Source of the DNA: Owenia fusiformis
Lineage: Eukaryota > Annelida > Polychaeta > Sabellida > Oweniidae
Length of the DNA: 64,000 bases
NCBI GenBank assembly: GCA_903813345.2
Contig: CAIIXF020000008.1
Coordinates: 39,000,867 to 39,064,866, forward strand
Direction of reading: 5' to 3'
Below are positions 1 through 12,900 of this stretch, one piece after another (within the stretch, counting starts at the first letter, position 1; each line of letters opens with the position of its first letter). The position numbers and the translations under genes were made by a program. Under the pieces are notes generated by a model that saw only the letters and a program-made list of their open reading frames with translations, made no database searches and was not told the origin of the DNA.

Positions 1-480
1 ACAAGTTTTCAGAAGTTCAAATCTTACTTTATATTTAAGATTTGACCTTCAGTGACATTTTCAACGTCAAAAAGGTCTTTTTTCAACTTGCTTCAAATTT
101 TTTCTCAAAACCATCTGCTAGTTATCAGAAGTTCAAATCTGGCTTAAGGTTTAAGATTTTACCTTCATTGACCTTCTCCATTTCTAAAAAGGTCAAAAAA
201 GGTATTTTTTCAACTTGCTTCAAATTGACCAATATTTTTTCAAAATCATCTAGAAGTTTTTAAAACTTCAAATCCGACTATGGATTTGACCCTCAATGAC
301 ATTCTCAAGGTAAAAAAAATTCATCTACAAGTTCTTAGAAGTTCTAATCTGATTTGAGATTTGAGATTTCACCTTCAGTGACCTTCTTGGGGTCAAAAAA
401 TAAAATTTCAACTTGCTTCAAATTGAACAATTTATTTTTTGAAAATCATGTACAAGTTCTCAGAAATCCAAAGCTGACTT
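1..480. repeat. Degenerate ~118 bp tandem repeat in intron
   Basis: About four to five imperfect copies containing tcagaagttcaaatc, then tttgaccttcagtgac, then caacttgcttcaaatt. Copies are diverged. No gene is seen between 1 and 824. Confidence 0.75.
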
Positions 481-688
481 AGATTGAACTCATAATATTG
501 TGCGCACTTGGTGGTGACATTTTGTCATGTTAATGCTTTGTATTGTAACACTGTAATAATGTGCAGGGAATGGGAGGATGAGTCAATACAAAATGACTGT
601 AGTATTACCTTTTAATATGAATAAATTGTTTATTGTGTCTGTTTAATAACCTTGAACTAATTAAAAAAATATATCCAAGTGTAACAAA

Positions 689-824
689 TTATTCCAAAAT
701 TATTCTTGGATTTTGAGCCAATAGCATGATTCTGTATGTTTCATAATGGAGCCAATATAAATAAATCATTGTATTGTTGTATGGATCTTCTGTAGTCAAT
801 ATCCTGTTTTCTTTGCTACTATAG
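689..824 (+). other. Intron sequence before exon 1, no gene
   Basis: Unique AT-rich intron sequence ending in the acceptor of exon 1. A frame on the opposite strand at 689-1048 is only a shadow across the exon. Confidence 0.6.
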
Positions 825-977
825 GATCCAGAGATTCCTGTGTTCTTGCTGCGGAATGTCTGCTTCTTCTGTGATCGCAATGGTGTGCATCTAGCCATGG
901 GGCAGTGTTTTGACAAGGCAACCCCTGACACACTGCCATATACTCTTGCCCACACTCTCATCACAATTATAGCTAAT
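825..977 (+). CDS. USP34: USP34 exon 1 of window
   Basis: Residues 1-51, beginning DPEIPVFLLRN and ending LITIIAN. The acceptor is ctactatag and the donor gtaagt. It enters and leaves in phase 0. Vertebrate USP34 has a closely matching block near residue 200, so this is not the first exon of the gene. Confidence 0.9.
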
Positions 978-3900
978 GTAAGTACCATATTTCTTAAATA
1001 AGAGCCAATGTAATGACTCATTGTTTTTATTAATATCTCATGTTCCAATTAGCACCCTTTTAACTTCAGTTATCTGACAACCACTTTCTATGGTTTGAAT
1101 CACATAACTATGATTATATTAGTAATATTAATTAGTAAACTCAGGGCACAGAGTTATATTGTAAAATGACTTAATTTAAATTGATATGATGTTTTGAAAG
1201 GGTGGACTGTGTGCTTGAATAATAAAGTAGATCATTCGAAATGATGCAATGATTTAAACTAGAAGATATAAATACTCAACTTCATATATAAATGAGATTT
1301 CCTTTTATTTCAGCTTCGTTTGTGGATGAACATCCCAACTGTAATGCAGTACATTGTTCCACTAAGGTCACATGTTATCAGGTATATACATTTTATCTCT
1401 TTAAGTCTATTTTCATGCGAGCCTCTAGAAATGCCCATTCGTCCATCTGTCTAGTCTTCTGTTCATTGGTCCAACCATTTTCACATAAGTTAAAACTTTC
1501 ATTTATATGGGCCAATACACCTATGCTTCATTTTAGTAGTCAATGTTGGTAGTTTACTCCGTGTGAGCTCACCAAATGGTGCTTTCTTGGACACCCTATC
1601 ACCAAATGGTGCTTTCTTTAGCACCTATCACTAAATGGTGTTTTCTTTGGCACCTATCACCAAATGGTGCTTTCTTTGGCACCTATCACCAAATGGTGCT
1701 TTCTTTGGCACCTATCACCAAATAGTGCTTTCTTTGGCACCTATCACCAAATGGTGCTTTCTTTGGCACCTATCACCAAATGATACTTTCTTTGGCACCC
1801 TATCACCAAATGGTGCTTTCTTTGGCTCCCTATCACCAATTGTTGCTTTCCTTGGCACCTATCACCAAATGGTGCTTTCTTCGGCACCCTATTACCAAAT
1901 GGTGCTTCCTTTGGCACCATATCACCAATTAGTGCTTTCCTTGGCACCTATCACCAAATGGTGCTTTCCTTGGCACCCTATCACCAATTGGTGCTTTCCT
2001 TGGCACCTATCACCAATTGGTGCTTTCTTTGGCACTCTATCACCAAATGGTGCTTTCTTTGGCTCCCTGATCACCAATTGGTGCTTTCCTTGGCACCTAT
2101 CACCATATGGTGCTTTCTTTGGCACCTATCACCAAATGGTGCTTTCTTTGGCACCTTTCACCAAATGGTGCTTTCTTTGGCACCTATCACCAAATGGTGC
2201 TTTCTTTGGCACCTATCACCAAATGGTACTTTCTTTGGCAACCTATCACCAAATGGTGCTTTCTTTGGCTCCCTATCACCAATTGGTGTTTTCCTTGGCA
2301 CCTATCACCAAATGGTTCTTTCTTCGGCACCCTATTACCAAATGGTACTTTCTTTGGCACCCTATCACCAATTGGTGCTTTCTTTGGCACCTATCACCAA
2401 ATGGTGCTTTCTTCGGCACCCTATCACCAATTGGTGCTTTCCTTGGCACCTATCACCAATTGGTGCTTTCTTTGGCACCTATCACCCAATGGTGATTCAT
2501 CAGTACCATCTGCAATATCAAACTGGTCACAATTACCTAAAAGATTACGTAATATGAAAACTTTTCAATCCTTTAAAAAACACCAAAAGATCTTGTTTAG
2601 AAATCAAGAAAGTTTTATTAGCACTTCCAAACTCAATCTGAAAAGATCTCATGAAATTCTAATTAACAGATTTAGAGCCGATCTTCTTTTAAAAGCCCAA
2701 CTTTATGCACATAATTTTCACATTTATTGATAATCCAAATTGTAATTGTGGAGCTCCTCACAGAAAAACACATTTTCCTTCAATGTCCTCTCATCAAACA
2801 AAGTATAACCAAATTAAAAACTGATATTATGGATACAACTGGTTCTTCAGACGAACACTCAACTCAGAATGATCTGCTTAATTTAATGAAACATGGTTCT
2901 GAAAATTTTTCCCTTGATTTAAATTCAAAACTCCAAACCCTTATTGCTGAATTCATTGAAACAAACCTATGAGCTCTTTCCCCTCCTTAACAGTACTTTA
3001 AATAATTTTGTCCACAGAGATATGTCCACCCCATGGTCAACCTCAAGTGCAGTGTTAACCCCTTGACCTTATTCATATTGTATTTGTATGATCTTACTGT
3101 ACCCTTCTATAATGCCATTGGACAATTGAAGGGATGTATAATGTAATATCTTGTAATGAAATAAATTTATCTTAATAAAAAAAATCACCAAATGGTGCTT
3201 TCTTTGGCACCCTATCACCAGTTGGTGCTTTCCTTGGCACCTATCAGCAAATGGTGCTTTCTTTGGCACCCTATCACCAAATGGTGCTTTCTTTGGCACC
3301 CTATCACCAATTGGTGCTTTCCTTGGCACCTATCACCAAATGGTGCTTTCTTTGGCACCCTATCACCAAATGGTGCTTTCTTTGGCACCCTATCACCAAT
3401 TGGTGCTTTCCTTGGCACCTATCACCAAATGGTGCTTTCTTTGGCACCCTATCACCAATTGGTGCTTTCCTTGGCACCTATCACCAAATGGTGCTCGTTT
3501 ACATGTTATGGATGTCAAATAGAGACATAAAGACAAGTCTACACTGTCAAAAGTTTTGTTAATAGATTTATATTATGGAATGATTTGTAAGAAAATCAAC
3601 ATAAATCAGTTGAAATGTTTACATATGAAAATTATTTTAATTCAATTATTTTTTTGTAGGTATATGTGTAAACTGTCAGACAGGGACTTGAGAATGGCTG
3701 GGACTCGCAATATGACAGATTTGATGTGGGCCGCTGTAAAGGAGCCAGTTGAAACCACACTTGCGTATGACAGAGAAGGCTTGGATCTTGCCTTCAAATA
3801 TTTCACATGCTCAACATTAACTATACGACTGGCTGGTTTAGCGCAGATAAATGTAAGGAACAAAGTTAACACGATCTACTTGTAGAAAAGCATTCAATTC

Positions 3901-6900
3901 TGATGAATTCTTCACACATCTTTTGAGAATTTTGTGATTTTTATTTGAGTGGACCATCAGTGAATTTTCATTTTAACATTTTGAGTAAAACTGTTTATTC
4001 CATAATAACATGTTTTCCCTGGGAAAATAACAGGGAATAAAAGTGTTATTTGAAAAATCCCGTATCAGATCCCGTATCAGCCAAAATCCCGTATCAGATC
4101 CCGTATTGGATCCCGTATCAGCAAAAATCCCGTATCAGATCCCGTATCAGAAATATTCCCGGTAATTTCTCTTGAGTTTTACGCTTTTCGTCTAGCACAT
4201 CTCTACAGGAAGTAAAAAAATCGTTTGGAAAATTGAAATTATGGAAATTATTATCATCTAGTTTACGTCTATTACTGTGACAAAGGTCTATTACTGTGAC
4301 AAATATGTCTAAGTATGCAACAGAGGATGTTGAAAAATATTATGAAATAAATAGGTTATTGATGGTCGTGATGGAATATGGAATTATTCCTTGAGAAAAT
4401 ATGATATTGGCCTCAGAAAATAACATATTGACACTCGGGCTATCGCCCTCGGTCAATATGATATTTTCCTTGGCCAATATCATATTTTCCCTCGGAATAA
4501 AATCCATATTCCATCCCTCCCATTAAATAACCTCTATTTATACTGTAGTATAAGAAATTCTGTTTGTGCATAAAAATGTGTTTTTGGTGAGCAGGCCAAG
4601 TGCCAATTACTAAACTCAATGACTTAGTGTTAGTATCTTAAGATTAAGGATTGATTCTTAGCACATCAACAGTTTTCAATAATGTTAAATTAAATTGATA
4701 CATAACGTTAAGCAGTACAGTTTAAAAAAGACCAGTCTTCATCTTTTGACTTGAGCATATATGCATTATATGTCAGTACCTGTGAGTGAATATGGAATAT
4801 TGACAACATACATGAGTATGAAATATTTCCTTTGTTTTTGCAGACCCAAATCAACATTTACAATGAATTTCTCAACAATGATAGTATGACAGAAGCTGAA
4901 CAGTAAGTTAGTTTTTATGTAAATACAAGTTTTCATTGAAAATATAGCTTGTAGCCTGATTAAAGTTGTGCTTTAATAGTAGCACCACTCCCAAACTTGA
5001 AATACTTTTTCAGCCAGCCACTAAACAACCCTTGATATGAATAAATACTGTAATTATGGTATTTTCTGTAATAGTTATATTCATTATTCCAGTATTGGTG
5101 TTATTTTCTATAATAGTTATATTCATTATTCCAGTATTGGTGCCCAACTTGCCAACTGGCTTATAGAGAATAAGATAATTGAGCACATGTTTGGTCCCAA
5201 TCTGCATGTAGAGGTGAGTAAACTTAAACAACAGTGTGGTCTTGATTGAAATGGGCACTATGGTCTCTTTGGCATTGTGGGAAATGGGCACTGTGGTCTC
5301 CTTGGCATTGTGGGAAATGGGCACTGTGGTCTCCTTGGCATTGTGGGAAATGGGCACTGTGGTCTCCTTGGCATTGTTGGAAATGGGCATTGCACTTACA
5401 TGAGATTATGAAAATGGGTAAATACCCTGCCACAGTAAACCCACTTGGAAAAATGAAGTCATGTAAAATTGACATATTTTGACAGATTCTGTGTTTTTGT
5501 CAGAATTTTGTATTTTGAACTTGAGGAGATTCCCTTGGAAAACACAAACTTAAAGCATGCAACGTATGACCATATTTTGCCTATTTAATAGGCTAAGTCG
5601 TAGTTACACTACCACCTAATGATTTTAATTCACATTATATTTCAAAATCTCTTGTAAAATTGTAAAAAAAACTTTTTGCATTTTTACTCAGTTGGATCAG
5701 AAAGAGGTAAAACAACATCATTATCTCTTAAATATGTTTATTCAAGTAGCATTTGAAACTGTTTGGTTGTTGATACATGTATATAAAACATATTTACTTT
5801 CAGTTAATCAAACAAGCGCAGCCAATTCTAAACTTTCTAGCTATTGAACAGAAGATTACCAATGAACACATAGACTGTCTTTGGGCAGCAGGGCAGGTAA
5901 GGCTGAATATAGGCTGATTTCACATCGAGTTGGAATTATCAGCACTTTATTATCCCAACGAACGAAGTTCGGTAGGGATATAGTGAAGCCCTCCGTCCGT
6001 CCGTCCGTCTGTCTGTCCGTCCGTCTGTCCGTCCGTCCGTCAGTCAGTCAGTCAGTCCGTCCGTCTGTCCGGAAGATAACTGAAATACTCGTAGACGGAT
6101 TTTCTTCATATTTAATGGAAAGATGTATATTGGTGAATAGTTTTACGCAAACAAAAATTTTTTCAAGATCGCCGCCGCTTTAAAAATGACGGGACTTTTT
6201 CACAAAAATTATAAATTTTTCATTCTGAACCAAAGTAATTAATATTATTGTTTGAAATTTTGGTAGTATATTCACAACATTTATCTATTTCACATATATT
6301 CTGTGTTTTTCATCCTGACCCCCAGGGGCCGTGTATGGGGGGAGAGGAAAACAGAAATTTTCGCTAATTTTTAGATCTTTCTAAAGTATAGCTTTATTAT
6401 ACTCAAATGAAAGGCAATTAAGAGTAGATTGCAAATATTGTATCTTTTTTCTGATTTGAGCCTCGTAGAATTCAAAATGGCCATCTAATGAACAATTTCG
6501 CAATAATTTTTTGATCCCTTCAAAGTATGGCTATATTATACTCAAATTGAAGGAATTTTGGAGTAGATCAGAATTATGGTATTATTTTTCAGATTTGTAT
6601 CTCAGAAAATTCAAAATGGCTGCTTTGCAGGAATTCGCAATTCTAAAATCTCATTTTTTCAATTTTAACCAAAGTAATGAGTATAATTGATTGGAATTCG
6701 CTAATTGATATTTTGTTCGTTGGGATTTGCTACTCCGCGGAGTTGCCGTTATCTAGTTATGTTAATTTCAACAATGATTGTATAGCACTGAACTAACAAT
6801 AATGCTGCACCCTCAGGGCAAAGTTTCTCTCTCGGGATACAGTTTATGGGGGCCTGATACCTAGTAGGTATGGAACACCACCTACTGGCACAAGTGCCCC

Positions 6901-9900
6901 CTATATTAAGATGCTCTCTGATGACGGCAGTGCATTTAGTTCACACTGTCGACAGATACGGGGCAGACAAATATTAAATACATGTAGCTTGATTATTTCT
7001 ATTATCACACTTTGAAATGAGAAGAAGGGTATAACTAGAGTGATATTTACGTGAACTATTGATATTATGGATTGACCCAATTCATGTGAAGGTGAACCAG
7101 AATCATTACCACACATATCATCAACCATACAAGTGGATTGAGAAACCTGTATGTCCGAGCTACTTAAGATTAACCACCACATGTATGTTTTGTGTTCATA
7201 AGAATGAACCACCACTTACATATTTTATGTTTTATTCCAGCTAAAACACTGCAGTAAACAAGTCCATGATGTTATGATTCCTCTGATTAAGAGCCTGGAG
7301 GTTCAACCTGTACAGCATCTTCTAGAGCTGGTCTCCTCACTAGAGCCAATAGCCCATACTGAACAGACACTGTTCCTGGCCTCTGCACTCACAAAGTTCC
7401 TGTGGAACATGATGACCCAGTCAGGGAGTCATGTCACAGCTGTGCCTCACCATTGTCATAATCACTCATTTACTGCTTTAGATAAAGACCATGAAGACAT
7501 TACTAAAGGTATTTGGCCCTGCTTTTCACTAAATGTATTTAATTTATCTAGCTATATCATTAAAGCATTATGCTATATCGGTTCAATTTTGCTGCATCAT
7601 TTGAATCAGATTTTACAAAAATGGAAAAAATATTACAAAATGTTGTGAAACTATGTTGTAAAAGTCAGACAGGTAAAGTGCCTATTTTTGTTTTAAGAGT
7701 GAAAACGTCTGATTCCATTGTTTAAATCTTCCAGTTTACAACTATGTTATTCATCATCCAAATCCAAATCAAAAGTTCTTTCTTTTGGAATCCAAAGTTC
7801 AAGAAGAATCAAATTAATTTTATATATTTTTACTTTAGTTGGATTAGCTGATCTTAAGAGGCACAATGTCAGCAGTAGCGGAGAGGCTTCCGGAAGTGAA
7901 GATGAGGCTCATAGGAGACCAAGGTCACGAAGAGGTCAAGGTCATTCAGAAGTAAGTCACATGATCATGTAAAGAATATAGCCAAAGTTATATTAAGGTC
8001 AAGGTCACATTTTAAATCAAGGTCACTCAGAAATAAGTCACATGGCCACATAGAGGTCAAGTCATTCTGGGATCAGTCATTTGAAATCAAGTCCCATAGA
8101 GGTCAAGTCATTTGAAATCAAGGCCCATAGAGGTCAATTCATTCTGGGGTCAGTCATTTGAAATCAAGGCCCATAGAGGTCAAGTCATTCTGGGATCAGT
8201 CATTTGAAATCAAGTCCCATAGAGGTCAAGTCATTCTGGGATCAGTCATTTGAAATCAAGGCCCATAGAGGTCAAATCATTCTGGGATCAGTCATTTGAA
8301 ATCAAGTCCCATAGAGGTCAAGTCATTCTGGGATCAGTCATTTGAAATCAAGGCCCATAGAGGTCAAATCATTCTGGGATCAGTCATTTGAAATCAAGTC
8401 CCATAGAGGTCAAGTCATTTGAAATCAAGTCCCATAGAGGTCAAGTTATTCTGGGATCAGTCATTTGAAATCAAGTCCCATAGAGGTCAAGTCATTCTGG
8501 GATCAGTCATTTGAAATCAAGTCCCATAGAGGTCAAGTCATTCTGGGATCAGTCATTTGAAATCAAGGCCCATATAGGTCAAGTCATTCTTGGATCAGTC
8601 ATTTGAAATTAAGTCCCATAGAGGTCAAGTCATTCTGGGATCAGTCATTTGAAATCAAGTCCCATAGAGGTCAAATCATTCTGGGATCAGTCATTTGAAA
8701 TCAAGTCCCATAGAGGTCAAGTCATTCTGGGATCAGTCATTTGAAATCAAGTCCCATAGAGGTCAAGTCATTTGAAATCAAGTCCCATAGAGGTCAAGTT
8801 ATTCTGGGATCAGTCATTTGAAATTAAGTCCCATAGAGGTCAAGTCATTCTGGGATCAGTCATTTGAAATCAAGGCCCATAGAGGTCGATGTTATTCAAA
8901 GCTAGCAACCTACAGAACTCCACTAAAATGTAGCATGAAACATGCTCATGAAACGATATAAAAATCAATGCCATCTATATTTGCTAGAATATTATTTGTT
9001 GAATTAATACATAACTTAAAAGACATTAGTAAACCTGTTACAATATTGTGAGTATGAGGATAACTGAATTCTCAGTTTCATTTTGAATGGAATTTCATTT
9101 TCATAATTTGTATTACAGAGAGAGATCTCAGAACACCATCAAAGACTATTACGACAGAAAATCCATCAAAAATCCAAGCAAAAACACCGGTGTCATGATT
9201 CGGATAATAGCAGTGTGATTGCTCATAGTGACCTGAGCAACATCAGCGATGACAGTTTGCCAACTGATATGTCTGAGAATGAGCACATGTGTGGAAGAGG
9301 GGTCAGGAAAGGAAGTGCTCATTTCATTGATGTTAACGACATTGAAGATGAGGAGGAAGATCAGGGAATGAGCACTGAGAGTGAAGGAGATGAAGAGGAT
9401 GATGAAGAAGAGGAGGAGAGTGAATCATGTGAGGAGATCTCAATTGATGAAGAGGAACAGCAGATACTGTTGGAACAAGCCCAGCACAGACGTCACCAAC
9501 AGATGCTGCATCGATTGAGAATGAAAGAGATGAGGCAGCAGGGACATGTGCATGTTCATGATGATGACGAAGATGAGGATGAAGAGGAAGACTCAGATGA
9601 GGAAGATTATGAGACAGATGAAGAGGAGGAAGTGATGAAGAGGATGATGCGACACCGACGTCAAATGGAGGAAGACAGTGAGGATAGCGAGGAGTTTGAT
9701 GAGGAGGATTTATGCGAAGAGGAGCTTGATGTATACCAGCAGGAACTGCTCCTCCAGCAACATTGTCCCCCACTGAGGGTAGTTACCCATAATTCACCCA
9801 AGAATAAATCACCTATCAAATCCCCCCAAAAATCAACAATCAAAGCAACACCGCCTAAGTCTCCTGGGAAGGCTCTGTCTAAATCACCAGAAAAGAAATT

Positions 9901-12900
9901 TGAGAAGACTGACAAAACAAAACCCATTTCACCTAAAAAGACTGGTGACCAGATAAGAAAAATACAACAATCAAAAGTCAAGTCATCCGATTCCAAAAAA
10001 TCTAGTCCAGTAAAAAGTCCTCAAAAATCTCCACTTAAATCCCCTAAGAAGACGACTCCTGTTAAATGTGATAAACCAAAACCTGACAATGTTAGTGCTC
10101 AAGAAAAACAAATGGAAAAAAGTGAACCAAAAATGAAACCACAAATTGATGAACAGAAGAAAGAGAATGATCATTCCAAAGCTGAAAAGTGCAAAGAGGT
10201 GGAACAAGTTGATATGAAAGGAGGGCAAGATGAAGGCAACATGGAAGTTGAAGTTACTGATCTGACAAACTTTCAACCTACAACTGAACAGGATTCAGAG
10301 AAATGGTATGTACACTCAGTCTAAAGTATTAACATTTTTATTACTTACATGTTGTAAAAACAAGTGCCGCATTCTTATAGCATTCTAAACAAACCCAGCA
10401 ATATCAGAGCCGGGTGTGGCATAAGCATTTACAAAAGGGAATAACATTGCAACTTGTACATTATTCAGATGGTGCTAGTAAGTGGAATCTTTTTAAGGGA
10501 AATGAACATGTTGTATTATTATTTTTTTGCAATGTTTTTTAGGGGTTTCCTGATTGAGAAGTCTGAAGAAGAAGGCAGCAACTCATCACGAATGAGTGCC
10601 AAATCAGATAAAAATATGGCTGATTTTGAAGGTATGCAAATCAGTATTATGTTCTTTCAACAAATCAAGACTGAATATATCATATAAATACTGTTATGTA
10701 CATCCAAAAACAAGGCTCAAATGCAAATACTTTTTGGTTGCATTTTAATGTGTCATATACTTCAAGTTAAGAAACCAAATGTGGATAACTGCCAATTCAA
10801 ACACTTTTGGCTGTGTCCTAGGAGCATTTGGATAAACCTTTATATCACATTTCAATTGCTGTTCCATGTATTTTAGGAGAAAAGGGGTTGAGTGATGAAG
10901 AAATTGCTCACTTGACCAGCCATGCTGTCCCAACCTGTAGCACTCCAAGCAGACAGAGACAACCAGCGCATGCTATGGGCTCATATGATAACACATTCTA
11001 ATTGCTGTTCCATGTATTTTAGGAGAAGAGGGGTTGAGTGATGAAGAAATTGCTCACTTGACCAGCCATGCTGTCCCAACCTGTAGCACTCCAAGCAGAC
11101 AGAGACAACCAGCGCATGCTATGGGCTCATATGATAACACATTCTAATTGCTGTTCCATGTATTTTAGGAGAAAAGGGGTTGAGTGATGAAGAAATTGCT
11201 CACTTGACCAGCCATGCTGTCCCAACCTGTAGCACTCCAAGCAGACAGAGACAACCAGCGCATGCTATGGGCTCATATGATAACACATTCTAATTGCTGT
11301 TCCATGTATTTTAGGAGAAGAGGGGTTGAGTGATGAAGAAATTGCTCACTTGACCAGTCATGCTGTCCCAACCTGTAGCACTCCAAGCAGACAGAGACAA
11401 CCAGCGCATGCTATGGGCTCATATGATAACACATTCTAATTGCTGTTCCATGTATTTTAGGAGAAGAGGGGTTGAGTGATGAAGAAATTGCTCACTTGAC
11501 CAGCCATGCTGTCCCAACCTGTAGCACTCCAAGCAGACAGAGACAACCAGCACATGCTATGGGCTCAGACTTTCATAAACAATTAGTCCAAGGTAAAAAT
11601 TGCAAATTGGGAAACCTCTCTAATCCGGAATATAAACAGGTTTTACACGCTTCTCCTAATAACGCCATTTTGAAATTAGATACTCGTTTGAATGTTAATA
11701 TTAATTCACACATAGGAAAGCAAGGTGTGTCCGATTTTAGCCAATCCGAACACAGTATTTCATTTAACTGCAGTGTATTGTATCACCAATCACTGTATGG
11801 AAGGTCATTCCTTATGTGGTTGTCAAGTTGACAACTTGACTCTGCAGATTGAAATTGATACTTTGCCAACTTGACCTTTGCAAAAAGTTTCATTGCAAAT
11901 ATGTGCTTTTAGTGATTTCGTATCTTTTAAGTGACATGTTAGAAAATATTTTGTAATATGTGAAAACAATTTAAGCCCAAGACTCAATGCATTGTGGAAT
12001 GACCATTCCTTTCATGCTTTGTTTCCTAAAATAAACACTTGATATCGATGCTCAGCGCACCTCGTGCAAAATTTGGAAAGCAACACCTTCAAGGAATGGT
12101 CATTCCACATTGCACCGAGTCTAGGGCTTAAATCCTTAACTAACGTAATTTGAGAAAAATACAGAAAAGTGTTCAGTACTTCTGGACCTCTCAACAATCA
12201 AAGTAATTAGACTATAAGAGTAGCAACCACTCATATTTGCATTTAACTCCATTAATAGAGAAAACAGGAATAACTGAAAATATTTGTAAAATATGATGGC
12301 TTTTTATATAGTTATTCTTCAGTGTTGTCATAAATATTTTCCCTGAAAATATAAAAGCTACTGTTAAATGGTAAAGCCATTGTCTCATACTTGTTTGAAT
12401 TATTTCAGGCTCCAGGAAAGTGAATGAGTCTGAAAGCACAAGTAGCAACCCCAATAGCAGCCATATGTTGGAGGATGTATCTGATAGGGGGAATACATTA
12501 CTATGGGACCTCATACAGGATGATACAGTGGTAGGTGATATTGTCAATTAATCAAAATTTTGTGTTGGTGGTGACAAATTGTCATAGTCAATGTTTTTGT
12601 GACCTACTGTCTGTTTTTGGCATCAAGCTTCATCGTTCGGCATCTGTATGTTTATAAGGATAAACAGTTTATAGAACATTGTTCAACATTCTTGAACATT
12701 ATTGAACATCAAATCTCCTTTAAACTGTACTTGTAGCATTTACTGCCAGAAGGGCTCTCAATGGAAGCAGAGAAGATCCTATGTTCTCTGATTTGCTTCA
12801 CCAATGACCATAGGATCAGGATGAGCTTCATTGAGGCATGTATTGACAATGTGGCCCATCACAGGTCTGTCCTCGTCTCTCTGAGGATGCTACCCAAGCT

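Noticed and set aside
1635-2730. Long frames of Trp/Phe/His-rich peptides on both strands
   Set aside because: They are translations of the 29/30 bp minisatellite, present in all frames, with no start context or family likeness.
9333-9996. Minus-strand frames of 146 and 111 codons opposite exon 9
   Set aside because: They are shadows of the acidic GAn-codon tract; composition (Ser/Leu/His-rich) follows from the reverse complement.
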